From CAZART01 sp964487555 (GTDB lineage: Bacteria > Bacteroidota > Rhodothermia > Rhodothermales > VXPQ01): 64,000 bases of DNA. The position numbers and the translations under genes are program-made. This document shows positions 34,757 through 42,908 of the stretch, piece after piece (positions within the stretch are counted from its first letter, which is position 1; every line of letters starts with the position of its first letter). Location of the stretch: contig CAZART010000002.1 in assembly GCA_964487555.1 (NCBI GenBank), positions 1-64,000 on the forward strand, written 5' to 3'. A model generated the notes under the pieces. It saw only the letters and a program-made list of their open reading frames with translations. It did no database searches and had not been told where the DNA came from.

Positions 34757-36667
34757 ATGTTTATTCCTGACGAAACAGTTGAAGACGTACGATCTGCATC
34801 GGACATCGTCGATGTGGTGGGGGACTACGTGCGCCTCAAGAAGCGCGGCTCAAATTACTTCGGATTGTGCCCGTTCCACAGCGAGAATACGCCATCCTTC
34901 AGTGTTAATCCGGATCTGAGCATTTATAAGTGCTTCGGCTGCGGCGCCGGGGGCGACGTGTTCAATTTCGTGATGCAGATCGAGGGAACAGCTTTTCCTG
35001 AGGCGGTTCGGATGCTCGCAGAGAAGGCCGGCATCGAGATTCCTGACGACGAGGCCGATCAGGAGCGCGCGGGCGAAAAGGAGTCCGTCCATAATGCGCT
35101 CCAATTTGCAGCACGCTACTACTACAGCGCGCTCACGCAGTCCGCAGAGGGCAAGCGTGCCCTCGAATACCTGAAGCGGCGCGGCTTCACGAGGAAGACG
35201 ATCAAGTCTTTCGGCTTGGGCTACTCTCTGGATTCGTGGGATTCGCTGCTCAGGTCTTCAAAAGACCATCACATTTCTGCGGAGCATCTCCAAGAGGCGG
35301 GGCTGATCATTCCGCGAAAGGGCGGCAGCGGCCATTACGACCGCTTCCGCGGGCGCCTCATGTTTCCGATTCTCTCTCACGTAGGAAAGGTATTGGGATT
35401 CGGCGGCCGCATTCTCGATACCGGCTCAGATCAGCCGAAATACATCAACTCCCCGGAAACGCAGGTTTACAACAAGAGCCGCGTGCTCTACGGCCTTTTT
35501 CAGGCGAAGCATGCTATTCGGAAAAAGGAAGAAGCGCTGCTCGTCGAAGGATACACCGATGTAATTTCCCTGCATCAAGCGGGCATCGAAAATGCGGTGG
35601 CTTCCAGCGGCACCTCCCTAACACGTGAGCAGGTGAAGCTTTTCAGCCGGTACGCCCGACGAATCGTACTGCTTTTCGACGCGGATGCGGCCGGCGCAGG
35701 CGCGGCGCTGCGGGGAATCGACATCATTCTGGAGGAAGGACTTTCCGTCTACGTTGTCGAACTGCCGCCGGGCGAAGATCCCGATTCCTTTGCCCGAAAA
35801 GAGGGCCGATCGTTCGAAAAATATCTGCAGGAGCACCGCAGCGATTTTGCGACCTACATCTACGAGCATGCATCGAAGGAAGGCCGACTAGATACGCCGG
35901 AAGGTGAGGCAGAGGTGATGCACGACATCATCAATACCATCGCGAGACTTCCCGATCCGCTGATGCGAGAGACGTATCTTCGACGCGCGAGCGAAGTTCT
36001 TGGTGTGCCGGACATCCGGCTTCACGAGGTGCTGGACAAGGTTTTGGCCGCAGGCCGTGCCAGGCAACGCTCCCGACGGCACGAAAGCGGACCCGCGCCC
36101 CCGGTGTCGCCGCACCATGGATTCCCGACACCGAGCGGCGAACGACCGGCCCAGCGGAAGCCGCGCCGAGGCCCTCAACCGCTGCCCGAAGAGAAAAGCT
36201 TAATCCGATTGATGCTTGAATACGGATCGCCCCTCGTTGAATTCATTCTGGGCCACATGAGCCTCGAAGAATTTACGCCCGGACCGGTACGGACGACGGC
36301 GGAATGTTTTTTGTCCCAATACGAAAGGGGGCAGGTCGAGCGATCGGCATTTCTAGACGGTTCTCTAGGGCGCGACATTCAGACGCTGTCAACGGAAGTA
36401 TCCGTCGTTCAGTATGAGCCCTCAGAAAATTGGGAGCGAAAACAGAAAATTACCGTACCAAAGCTGGACGGTGATCCATACGAAGCGGCGGTTAGTGCGA
36501 TGATGCTGCTCAAGCTCGATCGGATCAACGATGCGATTGAGAAGCAGCGGGAGGAAATTTACGAGGCATCGAGGTCGGGAGAGGATTTGCAGCCACTCCA
36601 GACGCAAATGATGGCGCTTTACGATCTGCGCCGCCGAATCGAGAAACGGGAATTTCTCGAAGGCTGA
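34757..36667 (+). CDS. dnaG: DNA primase
   Basis: Synthesises RNA primers for replication. 636 aa. The N-terminal zinc domain has CPFH (about 38-41) and CFGC (about 59-62), here CHCC rather than four Cys. The RNA-polymerase core includes YFRFRGRLMFPI-like YDRFRGRLMFPI, the TOPRIM domain starts near ALLVEGYTDVI (about 260) with DADAAG near 309, and KYINSPET lies before it. The C-terminal third is the helicase-binding region, with a Pro/Arg-rich linker around residues 435-475. ATG 34757 (MFIPDETVEDV) fits the family; a TTG upstream does not. It is followed by ppk1 after 55 bases. Confidence 0.96.
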   Translation: MFIPDETVEDVRSASDIVDVVGDYVRLKKRGSNYFGLCPFHSENTPSFSVNPDLSIYKCFGCGAGGDVFNFVMQIEGTAFPEAVRMLAEKAGIEIPDDEADQERAGEKESVHNALQFAARYYYSALTQSAEGKRALEYLKRRGFTRKTIKSFGLGYSLDSWDSLLRSSKDHHISAEHLQEAGLIIPRKGGSGHYDRFRGRLMFPILSHVGKVLGFGGRILDTGSDQPKYINSPETQVYNKSRVLYGLFQAKHAIRKKEEALLVEGYTDVISLHQAGIENAVASSGTSLTREQVKLFSRYARRIVLLFDADAAGAGAALRGIDIILEEGLSVYVVELPPGEDPDSFARKEGRSFEKYLQEHRSDFATYIYEHASKEGRLDTPEGEAEVMHDIINTIARLPDPLMRETYLRRASEVLGVPDIRLHEVLDKVLAAGRARQRSRRHESGPAPPVSPHHGFPTPSGERPAQRKPRRGPQPLPEEKSLIRLMLEYGSPLVEFILGHMSLEEFTPGPVRTTAECFLSQYERGQVERSAFLDGSLGRDIQTLSTEVSVVQYEPSENWERKQKITVPKLDGDPYEAAVSAMMLLKLDRINDAIEKQREEIYEASRSGEDLQPLQTQMMALYDLRRRIEKREFLEG

Positions 36668-36722
36668 GACATGGGCAAACGGGCGTCTGATCTCCTATCC
36701 GGCGCATATTTTGGTGAGATTA

Positions 36723-38936
36723 ATGGACGAGCAGGTTAAAATCAGGCCGCGAGTGGATGTCGGCGGTGACGGCATGCGGGCAGACATGCCGGAGTTCGCG
36801 GTACCGAAGGCCACGTCGCCGAGGCCGGTGCCCAAGCGGGCCGCTCTCGATCATCCGCATCTCTTCTTCAATCGGGAGCTGAGCTGGCTCGATTTTAACT
36901 GGCGGGTCCTGTATCAGGCGATCGACGATCGCACTCCGTTGCTGGAGCGCGTCCGGTTTCTTTCCATCACTTCTACGAACGTTGACGAGTTTTTCCGTAA
37001 ACGTGTCGGCGGGCTCAAACGGCAGGCTGCCGCCGGTGTTCGTGCAAAATCACCGGACGGGCGCACGGCCCAGGAGCAGCTCGTCCTTATCCGGGAGGCG
37101 GTGCTTCCGATGTACCGAACGATGAACAAGCTCTGGGAGGAGACGCTTAAACCCGCTCTCGCCAGTGAAGCCGGTATCCACATCGTCGACTATCCGAGCC
37201 TCTCACCGACGGAGATGAAGCGGCTTCACCAGTACTTCCAGGCCAACATCTTCCCTATCCTTACGCCGCTCGCCGTCGATCAAGGGCATCCGTTTCCCTT
37301 TATCTCGAATCTGAGCCTCTCGCTGGCGGTCATGCTCCGGCATCCGACACGCGGAACGGAGCATTTTGCACGCATCAAGGTGCCCACAAGCCGTGGGCGG
37401 TGGGTGGCGCTTGAGCAGCCCTATCATTACGTCCCGCTCGAACAGGTCATTGCACACAACCTGCACGAACTTTTTCGTGGGATGGAGATCGAGCACGTAC
37501 ATCCGTTCCAGATTACTCGGAATGCCGATATTCGCCGCGACGAGGAGGAGGCCGACGACCTGACGGAGTTAATCTCCGACGAGCTGCGGGAGCGCCGTTT
37601 TGCCCCCGTCGTGAGGTTGGAGGTCCCGCGAGCGATGCCTGAGAAGCTTCGCAAGCTGCTCATGCGCGAGCTGTCCCTGGGGACGGACGACGTTTACAAC
37701 AGCGATGGCCTCATCGATCATTCCAGCCTGAACTTTTTCGCCGGACTCGATTTCGCCGACCTCAAATTCCCGCCCTGGGAACCCGTCATACCTCCGCGGC
37801 TGCTCTTCGAAGGAGAGACGAAGGATGAACCGGATATATTCAGCGTGATCCGGAACGGCGATTTACTCGTGCATCATCCGTACGAATCGTTCCGCGCCAG
37901 CGTGCAGCGCTTTATCGAGGAGGCGGCGGACGATCCAAACGTACTCGCAATCAAGCAGACGCTGTACCGGACGTCGGAGGAATCGCCGATCGTCGAATCT
38001 CTGGTTCGCGCGGCGGAGCGCGGCAAACAAGTCGCCGTACTCGTCGAGGTAAAGGCGCGGTTCGATGAAGAGAACAATATCGAATGGGGCCAGATGCTCG
38101 AAAAATCGGGTGTGCACGTAACGTACGGAGTCGTCGGCCTGAAGACGCATTCGAAAGTCACGCTCGTAATCCGGGAGGAGGAGGGGGGCTTGCAGGCATA
38201 CTGCCACATCGGTACCGGAAACTACAACCCGACGACGGCGCGGCTGTACACCGATTTCGGACTCTTCACCTGCTCAGCGAGTATCGGTGTCGACGTCATC
38301 AACCTGTTCCATTACCTGACAGGATATGCGCCGGAGCAGCACTATCGAAAGCTGCTCGTGGCGCCCCGCGACATGCGAAAGGCGTTCATCGAACTCGTTC
38401 GCCGCGAGATCGATCACCAGAAGGCGAACGGTAACGGCCGTATTATCGCAAAAATGAACGCGATTGATGACGTAGAGATGATAGGCGAGCTCTATAAGGC
38501 ATCACAAGCCGGTGTGACAATCGACCTGATCGTGCGCGGACATTGCCGGCTAAGGCCCGGTTTGAGGCACTATAGTGAAAACATCCGCGTCATCAGCATC
38601 ATCGGACGCTTTCTTGAGCACAGTAGGGTTTATTACTTCAACAACGACGGGCGGCCGCTGGTATACTTCGGCAGCGCCGACTGGCAGCGACGCAATCTGG
38701 ATGATCGCGTCGAGGCTGTCGTCCCCATCAAAGATCCGGACATCAAGCAGCAGCTCATTCGAACCCTTCAGCTCTGCTTTAGCGATAGCCGCCTCGCCTG
38801 GGATCTTCGGGCCGAGGGGCATTTCGTTCAGCGTCGACCTACGGAGGGAGAGGAGGAGGTCGGCTGCCATGACGCGCTCATGCAGCGGGCTCGACAGCGG
38901 ATCACAGAGAAGGATGCACCCTGGGACATCGACTAG
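36723..38936 (+). CDS. ppk1: Polyphosphate kinase 1
   Basis: Makes long-chain polyphosphate from ATP at the membrane. 737 aa, slightly longer than E. coli (688) because of a 45-residue N-terminal extension. HPHLFFNRELSWLDFN is the start of the N domain. The phosphorylated histidine is His476 in VGLKTHSKVTLV, the second catalytic histidine is His633 in FLEHSRVYYF, and KQTLYRTSE and YCHIGTGNYN are the nucleotide and phosphate sites. All key residues are present. Start ATG 36723 (MDEQVK); its TAG stop shares CTAG with the convergent membrane-protein gene. Confidence 0.95.
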   Translation: MDEQVKIRPRVDVGGDGMRADMPEFAVPKATSPRPVPKRAALDHPHLFFNRELSWLDFNWRVLYQAIDDRTPLLERVRFLSITSTNVDEFFRKRVGGLKRQAAAGVRAKSPDGRTAQEQLVLIREAVLPMYRTMNKLWEETLKPALASEAGIHIVDYPSLSPTEMKRLHQYFQANIFPILTPLAVDQGHPFPFISNLSLSLAVMLRHPTRGTEHFARIKVPTSRGRWVALEQPYHYVPLEQVIAHNLHELFRGMEIEHVHPFQITRNADIRRDEEEADDLTELISDELRERRFAPVVRLEVPRAMPEKLRKLLMRELSLGTDDVYNSDGLIDHSSLNFFAGLDFADLKFPPWEPVIPPRLLFEGETKDEPDIFSVIRNGDLLVHHPYESFRASVQRFIEEAADDPNVLAIKQTLYRTSEESPIVESLVRAAERGKQVAVLVEVKARFDEENNIEWGQMLEKSGVHVTYGVVGLKTHSKVTLVIREEEGGLQAYCHIGTGNYNPTTARLYTDFGLFTCSASIGVDVINLFHYLTGYAPEQHYRKLLVAPRDMRKAFIELVRREIDHQKANGNGRIIAKMNAIDDVEMIGELYKASQAGVTIDLIVRGHCRLRPGLRHYSENIRVISIIGRFLEHSRVYYFNNDGRPLVYFGSADWQRRNLDDRVEAVVPIKDPDIKQQLIRTLQLCFSDSRLAWDLRAEGHFVQRRPTEGEEEVGCHDALMQRARQRITEKDAPWDID

Positions 38937-39370
38937 TAGAACTTTTCGAGCCGAGCTGGTGTCTCGTCGTGATAGGACTTCTCGATCCAGTAGGTCGAGG
39001 CGTCGGCGTCCAATTTGCGGTTGAGAGGATCGCGTCCGACAGCTCGCATGATCAGCCCGATCGGCGTGACGACGAAATAGAAGACTACGGTCAGAATGAC
39101 GCGCGTCATAAAGAAGCCGAGGATGACGGCTATCGCCATCCAGACCGAGTAGACCGGCCTTAAAAGTATGGGGATGGTGGTGCCGAGCAGTACGAGCGTG
39201 CCGCCCGCGGCCATCAAAATGTAGACTACCGTACTCGGATTCCATCCCCGTCGCCAGAGTACAAAGACTGCGATGGCGATTATGACGGCGCCTACGAGAA
39301 GTCCGAACGACCGGAGCGCCTTGCGGCTCGTGTCGAGGCTCCGAATTTCATCCCAAAGTATTTTTATCAT
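38933..39370 (-). CDS. Small membrane protein, SxtJ-like
   Basis: A 145-aa integral membrane protein. The start MIKILWDEIRSLDTSRKALRSFG is followed by hydrophobic segments near 22-38, 47-64 and 72-105. FGLLVGAVIIAIAVFVLWR and VGRDPLNRKLD followed by SYWI-like TYWIEK near the C-terminus match the SxtJ family of small membrane proteins, often linked to polysaccharide or toxin gene clusters but of unknown activity. ATG 39370 is preferred over the in-frame start at 39442, which would add an Arg-rich stretch. It is convergent with ppk1. Confidence 0.72.
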   Translation of the reverse strand: MIKILWDEIRSLDTSRKALRSFGLLVGAVIIAIAVFVLWRRGWNPSTVVYILMAAGGTLVLLGTTIPILLRPVYSVWMAIAVILGFFMTRVILTVVFYFVVTPIGLIMRAVGRDPLNRKLDADASTYWIEKSYHDETPARLEKFY

Positions 39371-39436
39371 ACGTTTCAGAGGCGACCTCCGAAGGCGGCG
39401 GCGAACAAGGACGGTCATTTCACTTGAAGACTCGTC

Positions 39437-39979
39437 GTGCACCCGATAGGATACACATCAACCGGAAACGAAGCCGCCGTTAACCACGAGAAGGTAGACG
39501 ATCTCATTACGAAGCTCAACTCGATCACTTGGGGCCGACCTTGCGTTGCACACCTTGTGGAGACGCCGGAGCCTCACAGGCACGTCGAGCGAGAGGAGGT
39601 CGACGTTATCGTGGGAAGAGGATTCGCCGGTGATCACGACCAAAAATCGTATTACCGCGGCCGGTACGTTCCCGGACGTGAGGTCTCCGCCGTCGCTCTT
39701 GAAGTGCTTCAGATCATTGACGTCGACCCTCTGATAGTCGGAGATAACCTGATCACAGAGGGCATCGATCTCGGAAGACTCGATGAAGGCGACGTCGTTC
39801 AGGTCGGCGACGTAGTGCTCGAGCGAAGCTGGAAGGACCATCGTCCGTGTGTCACTTTTCGCGACCGAACGACTCCGGAGGCCTTCTCGGCCTTTAGTCG
39901 GAGTGGAGCCAGAGGAGCCTTATTCGTCGTTCGAAAAGGCGGTCGAATTCGGCGCGGCGACGCCATCGCCGCGACCTAG
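39437..39979 (+). CDS. MOSC-domain protein
   Basis: A 180-aa MOSC (molybdenum-cofactor sulfurase C-terminal) domain protein. REEVDVIVGRGFAGDHDQKS, REVSAVALEVL, VGDNLITEGIDL (the GxNxxxxG motif) and EGDVVQVGDVVLE are the core segments. Stand-alone MOSC proteins handle sulfur or molybdenum cofactor chemistry, or detoxify N-hydroxylated bases. The conserved Cys expected near the C-terminus may be that in HRPCVTF. The start is GTG 39437. Its stop overlaps the convergent transglycosylase-like gene within CTAG. Confidence 0.82.
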   Translation: MHPIGYTSTGNEAAVNHEKVDDLITKLNSITWGRPCVAHLVETPEPHRHVEREEVDVIVGRGFAGDHDQKSYYRGRYVPGREVSAVALEVLQIIDVDPLIVGDNLITEGIDLGRLDEGDVVQVGDVVLERSWKDHRPCVTFRDRTTPEAFSAFSRSGARGALFVVRKGGRIRRGDAIAAT

Positions 39980-41883
39980 CCGCCGACACTCGATCCGCGT
40001 CGGGAGACGGGAAGATCGGAGGGCGGTCGTGGTTCTGATCTCAGGTTGCCGCGCGCAGCGCTAACGGCACTTGCCAGCTTATCGAATACGCTCGACTGCC
40101 AAATCCGTTGGTGAGTACGGATAATTTCGAGCTGCATATTTCGATAATGCGATGGATTGGCGTCGGCGAGCTCGCGGAAGCGGCTAACGAGAAAATTCAA
40201 ACGTGCGCGGTTCTCCTTTGAAAATCCCCACTTTGCGATATCGTCCACGAGGTCGCTATACTGGCGATCCCAGATCGTGACGTCGCCCGAGCTCGGTCGC
40301 CCATAGGTAGAGTGCGTAAACCGGAAGGTCGCCGACTCATCGATCACGTCGTGGCCGGCATTCTTCAGAATGGTCGTCGCGCCCAGCGGCAGGAAGAACT
40401 TAACACGCACACCCTGAGCTTCTGCCGTGAGACGCACATCCGCGCGCGGATCGACGCCGGATCCCTGGATGTCGGGCAGGGAAAAATGCTCATTCATATA
40501 TCGAAAGCGGTCGTACGTGGACAGGTCGTCCGTGTCGGGCCCCCACTCTAGGTCGCCCCCACTCGCCTCGAGAATTCGAAGCAGTTCGCTCAGGAAAATG
40601 TGTTTGCCGGGCTGAATCTGGACGCGCTCTGCCTCGAGTGTCTGGGTGGAATCGATGGGGAGGTCTTGTGTCGCGCGGAGAGCTCCATAGGCGGATGCTA
40701 CGTACCCGCGCGAGTAGCTTTTGAAGCTTGATCCTCTGGAGACATCGTCGTATCCCGTAGTCACGGCCCACATGTACGCATCTACGACCGTGGAGGACGA
40801 CGAGAAAAGCCCCGTGTTTTCGGTCAAAAACATCCGAAAAACCATGTAGATATTGCCGGGCCCGGTATGATAGGCTGAAATCCCGGGAATTTCGTGACCG
40901 ACGGCGTTCTTGTACCCCGCAAGCGTCGTAAAGGACGGCTCCATTGTAATGAGCGGATGCCATTCCTCGTATACTTCGACGCTGCTGCCTGCCGCCGTTG
41001 GTATTCGGTAATGACGTACGTCATTTTGCCGCAAGACATAGGGCATCATCTGATACCGACTGCGGGCGCCGACAGGAGAGACAAGCTTATCGGCATTAAA
41101 GGTCTCGACGGTTCCGATCTCCGTGGCCAGCAGGCTCAAGCCCAGATATCGAGCCAGTCGAACTTCGTATTCGATAAAGGGGCGCTCTCTCTCGCGCGCC
41201 TGAAGCACCTGATTGCGGCGGCCCCACTTCACCGTGATATTGGGTCGCGGAATGCCGCGGGAGGCATACTTTTGAACCAGGTTTCGGGTGGCGACGCGCC
41301 GCATCTCGTCGACGCGGCCCCAATTCCAGTCACTCGACTCCGCTTGCTCAAATTTGCCCCGCTCATCCGTGAGTTCGTATACCTCGAGCAATTCATTCGT
41401 CCGATTGTCTACTACGCGGATCGTAAAGTTGTCATCAACAGCCTGGCGTTCGGCATACAAACCGAGCAGTTTCCGAAACTCTCCGATCATTCTGGCCGTG
41501 TTCGATGAGACGTCGCTCCCGATCAGCTCGCCCGCCATATAGGGCCGGAACACGACGTCCGGATGAATATCGAGCCCCTCAAACGTGAATATGCCGCTGC
41601 CGGCCCCGATCGATTCGGCCGGCCGTTCTAGAGCGGCGTCTGTTGCCGCCGGCGCAGATTCGAAGAACCGGACAATATCTCTCGCGAGTGTATCGAAGCG
41701 GCCGGACAGCATCATGACGAGCACGAGCCCCAGGACGGCAGCCACGCTCGCCCAGAACGCATTCACGGAGCGTTCCCGAGGCGCGACCTTCTCTCCTTGC
41801 GGCTCTTCCTCCAGAGGCGCGTCAGCCGTTTCCGGCGGCAGGCCCGATCCGGCATGTTTCAAATCGTCACGTTCAGACTGCAT
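39976..41883 (-). CDS. Membrane-anchored lytic-transglycosylase-like protein
   Basis: A 635-aa protein with a single N-terminal membrane anchor (about 42-62, VAAVLGLVLVMML) and a large periplasmic part. Near residue 262 a soluble-lytic-transglycosylase pattern is visible: TVETFNADKLVSPVGARSRY (catalytic-Glu segment then SPxGA), QMMP, and further on GISAYHTGPGN, which corresponds to the AAYNAGPG motif. The second domain after 400 is not recognised. The motif set is degenerate (RSRYQMMP for RGLWQLMP), so peptidoglycan cleavage is probable but not certain. It stands alone and is convergent with the MOSC gene. Confidence 0.75.
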   Translation of the reverse strand: MQSERDDLKHAGSGLPPETADAPLEEEPQGEKVAPRERSVNAFWASVAAVLGLVLVMMLSGRFDTLARDIVRFFESAPAATDAALERPAESIGAGSGIFTFEGLDIHPDVVFRPYMAGELIGSDVSSNTARMIGEFRKLLGLYAERQAVDDNFTIRVVDNRTNELLEVYELTDERGKFEQAESSDWNWGRVDEMRRVATRNLVQKYASRGIPRPNITVKWGRRNQVLQARERERPFIEYEVRLARYLGLSLLATEIGTVETFNADKLVSPVGARSRYQMMPYVLRQNDVRHYRIPTAAGSSVEVYEEWHPLITMEPSFTTLAGYKNAVGHEIPGISAYHTGPGNIYMVFRMFLTENTGLFSSSSTVVDAYMWAVTTGYDDVSRGSSFKSYSRGYVASAYGALRATQDLPIDSTQTLEAERVQIQPGKHIFLSELLRILEASGGDLEWGPDTDDLSTYDRFRYMNEHFSLPDIQGSGVDPRADVRLTAEAQGVRVKFFLPLGATTILKNAGHDVIDESATFRFTHSTYGRPSSGDVTIWDRQYSDLVDDIAKWGFSKENRARLNFLVSRFRELADANPSHYRNMQLEIIRTHQRIWQSSVFDKLASAVSAARGNLRSEPRPPSDLPVSRRGSSVGG

Positions 41884-42019
41884 CGTTCAGCTACTACTCG
41901 TCGTTACTACGCAACAATGAACATTGAAGTAACCGCTCACGAAATCCCGATGCTCCCCTGAAAGCCGGCGGAATATCCACGCGAGCGTTATTTCTCAAGG
42001 CAAGCTACGTGCCGCTATT

Positions 42020-42730
42020 TCAGACATCAGCGAATTTTCGGGCGTTCTCCACCAAATACTTGAAGAGCGGAAGCATCCGATCTCCCATTTTCTCAGGATG
42101 GAACTGAACGCCGAGTACAGTACCGTCGGTGTTCTCGATGGCTTCGATTACACCATCGGGCGCCGTGGCAGCCACGTGATAATCAGGACCGACGGTGCCC
42201 ACAGCCTGTACGTGTCTCGTGTTCACATCTATTTCCACGCTATTCAAAATCCGGTGCAAGTGCGACGTTTCATCGAGGCGGATTGGATGCACGTCTGCGC
42301 CTCGTTTGTCACTATGGATAATGGACCCCTCACGCTGCCGCTCGACATCTGCATAGATCGTTCCCCCCGCAGCGGCATTGAGAAGTTGCATTCCGTAACA
42401 AATACCCAGAATAGGCTTCTTTTCCTTAAGGAATGCATGAAGTATGGCTTGATCGGAGCGTATACGTATGGCGTCAGTGGCGTCGATGTCGTCGGGCAGT
42501 TCTCCGATAAGGCCATCGCTGATTGCAGGTCCACCGGTGATGACGAGCCCGTGCAAAAGGCGTACGAATGATTGCACGGCCTCGTCGGTGTCGAGCATGG
42601 GTACGATCAGCGGCAGGCCGCCGGCCTGCTCGATCGCCTTCACATACGCATGATTAAGACGCTGCTCGCCCTCATTGAACGAGGTCGTGACTCCAATGCG
42701 TACGCCCCTAGACAAGTTCGTGACGGGCAT
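42020..42730 (-). CDS. Class I glutamine-amidotransferase-like hydrolase (PuuD/peptidase C26)
   Basis: A 236-aa gamma-glutamyl hydrolase of the PuuD type. RIGVTTSFNEGEQRLNHAYV is the start of the domain, GLVITGG-A precedes the substrate site, the nucleophile Cys is in PILGICYGMQLLN, and QFHPEKMG holds the catalytic His with the following Glu/Lys position. PuuD cleaves gamma-glutamyl-GABA, but no other putrescine genes are near, so the substrate is open. ATG 42730 is used; the alternative is a TTG at 42748. It lies downstream of dnaE, after a repeat-rich spacer. Confidence 0.88.
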   Translation of the reverse strand: MPVTNLSRGVRIGVTTSFNEGEQRLNHAYVKAIEQAGGLPLIVPMLDTDEAVQSFVRLLHGLVITGGPAISDGLIGELPDDIDATDAIRIRSDQAILHAFLKEKKPILGICYGMQLLNAAAGGTIYADVERQREGSIIHSDKRGADVHPIRLDETSHLHRILNSVEIDVNTRHVQAVGTVGPDYHVAATAPDGVIEAIENTDGTVLGVQFHPEKMGDRMLPLFKYLVENARKFADV

Positions 42731-42781
42731 GAAGTTTGACAAGGGCAACAGAGTCCATTATTACTTTTTTTGAAAACGATT

Positions 42782-42901
42782 GAGAATCGGAGTCGCGCTC
42801 ACGTGAATCGATTCCCGATTCTCCAAGCTCCCGATCCCCGATCTCCCGATCCTCGATCCTCGATCCCCCGCTCCTCGACCCCCCGATCCTCGATCCCCCC
42901 C
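42782..42901. repeat. Inverted repeat and GATC(C/T)CGA-type tandem repeats after dnaE
   Basis: GAGAATCGG (42782-42790) and CCGATTCTC (42815-42823) form perfect 9-bp arms around a 24-base loop that contains the palindrome GAATCGATTC. From 42830 to 42901 short units of the type CGATCC(T/C)/CCGATC follow in imperfect tandem. The same motif, on the opposite strand, occurs at 52655-52715. The array lies in the gap between dnaE and the C26 hydrolase gene and could act as a transcription end or a protein-binding array. Confidence 0.75.
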
Positions 42902-42908
42902 ACCGTCC

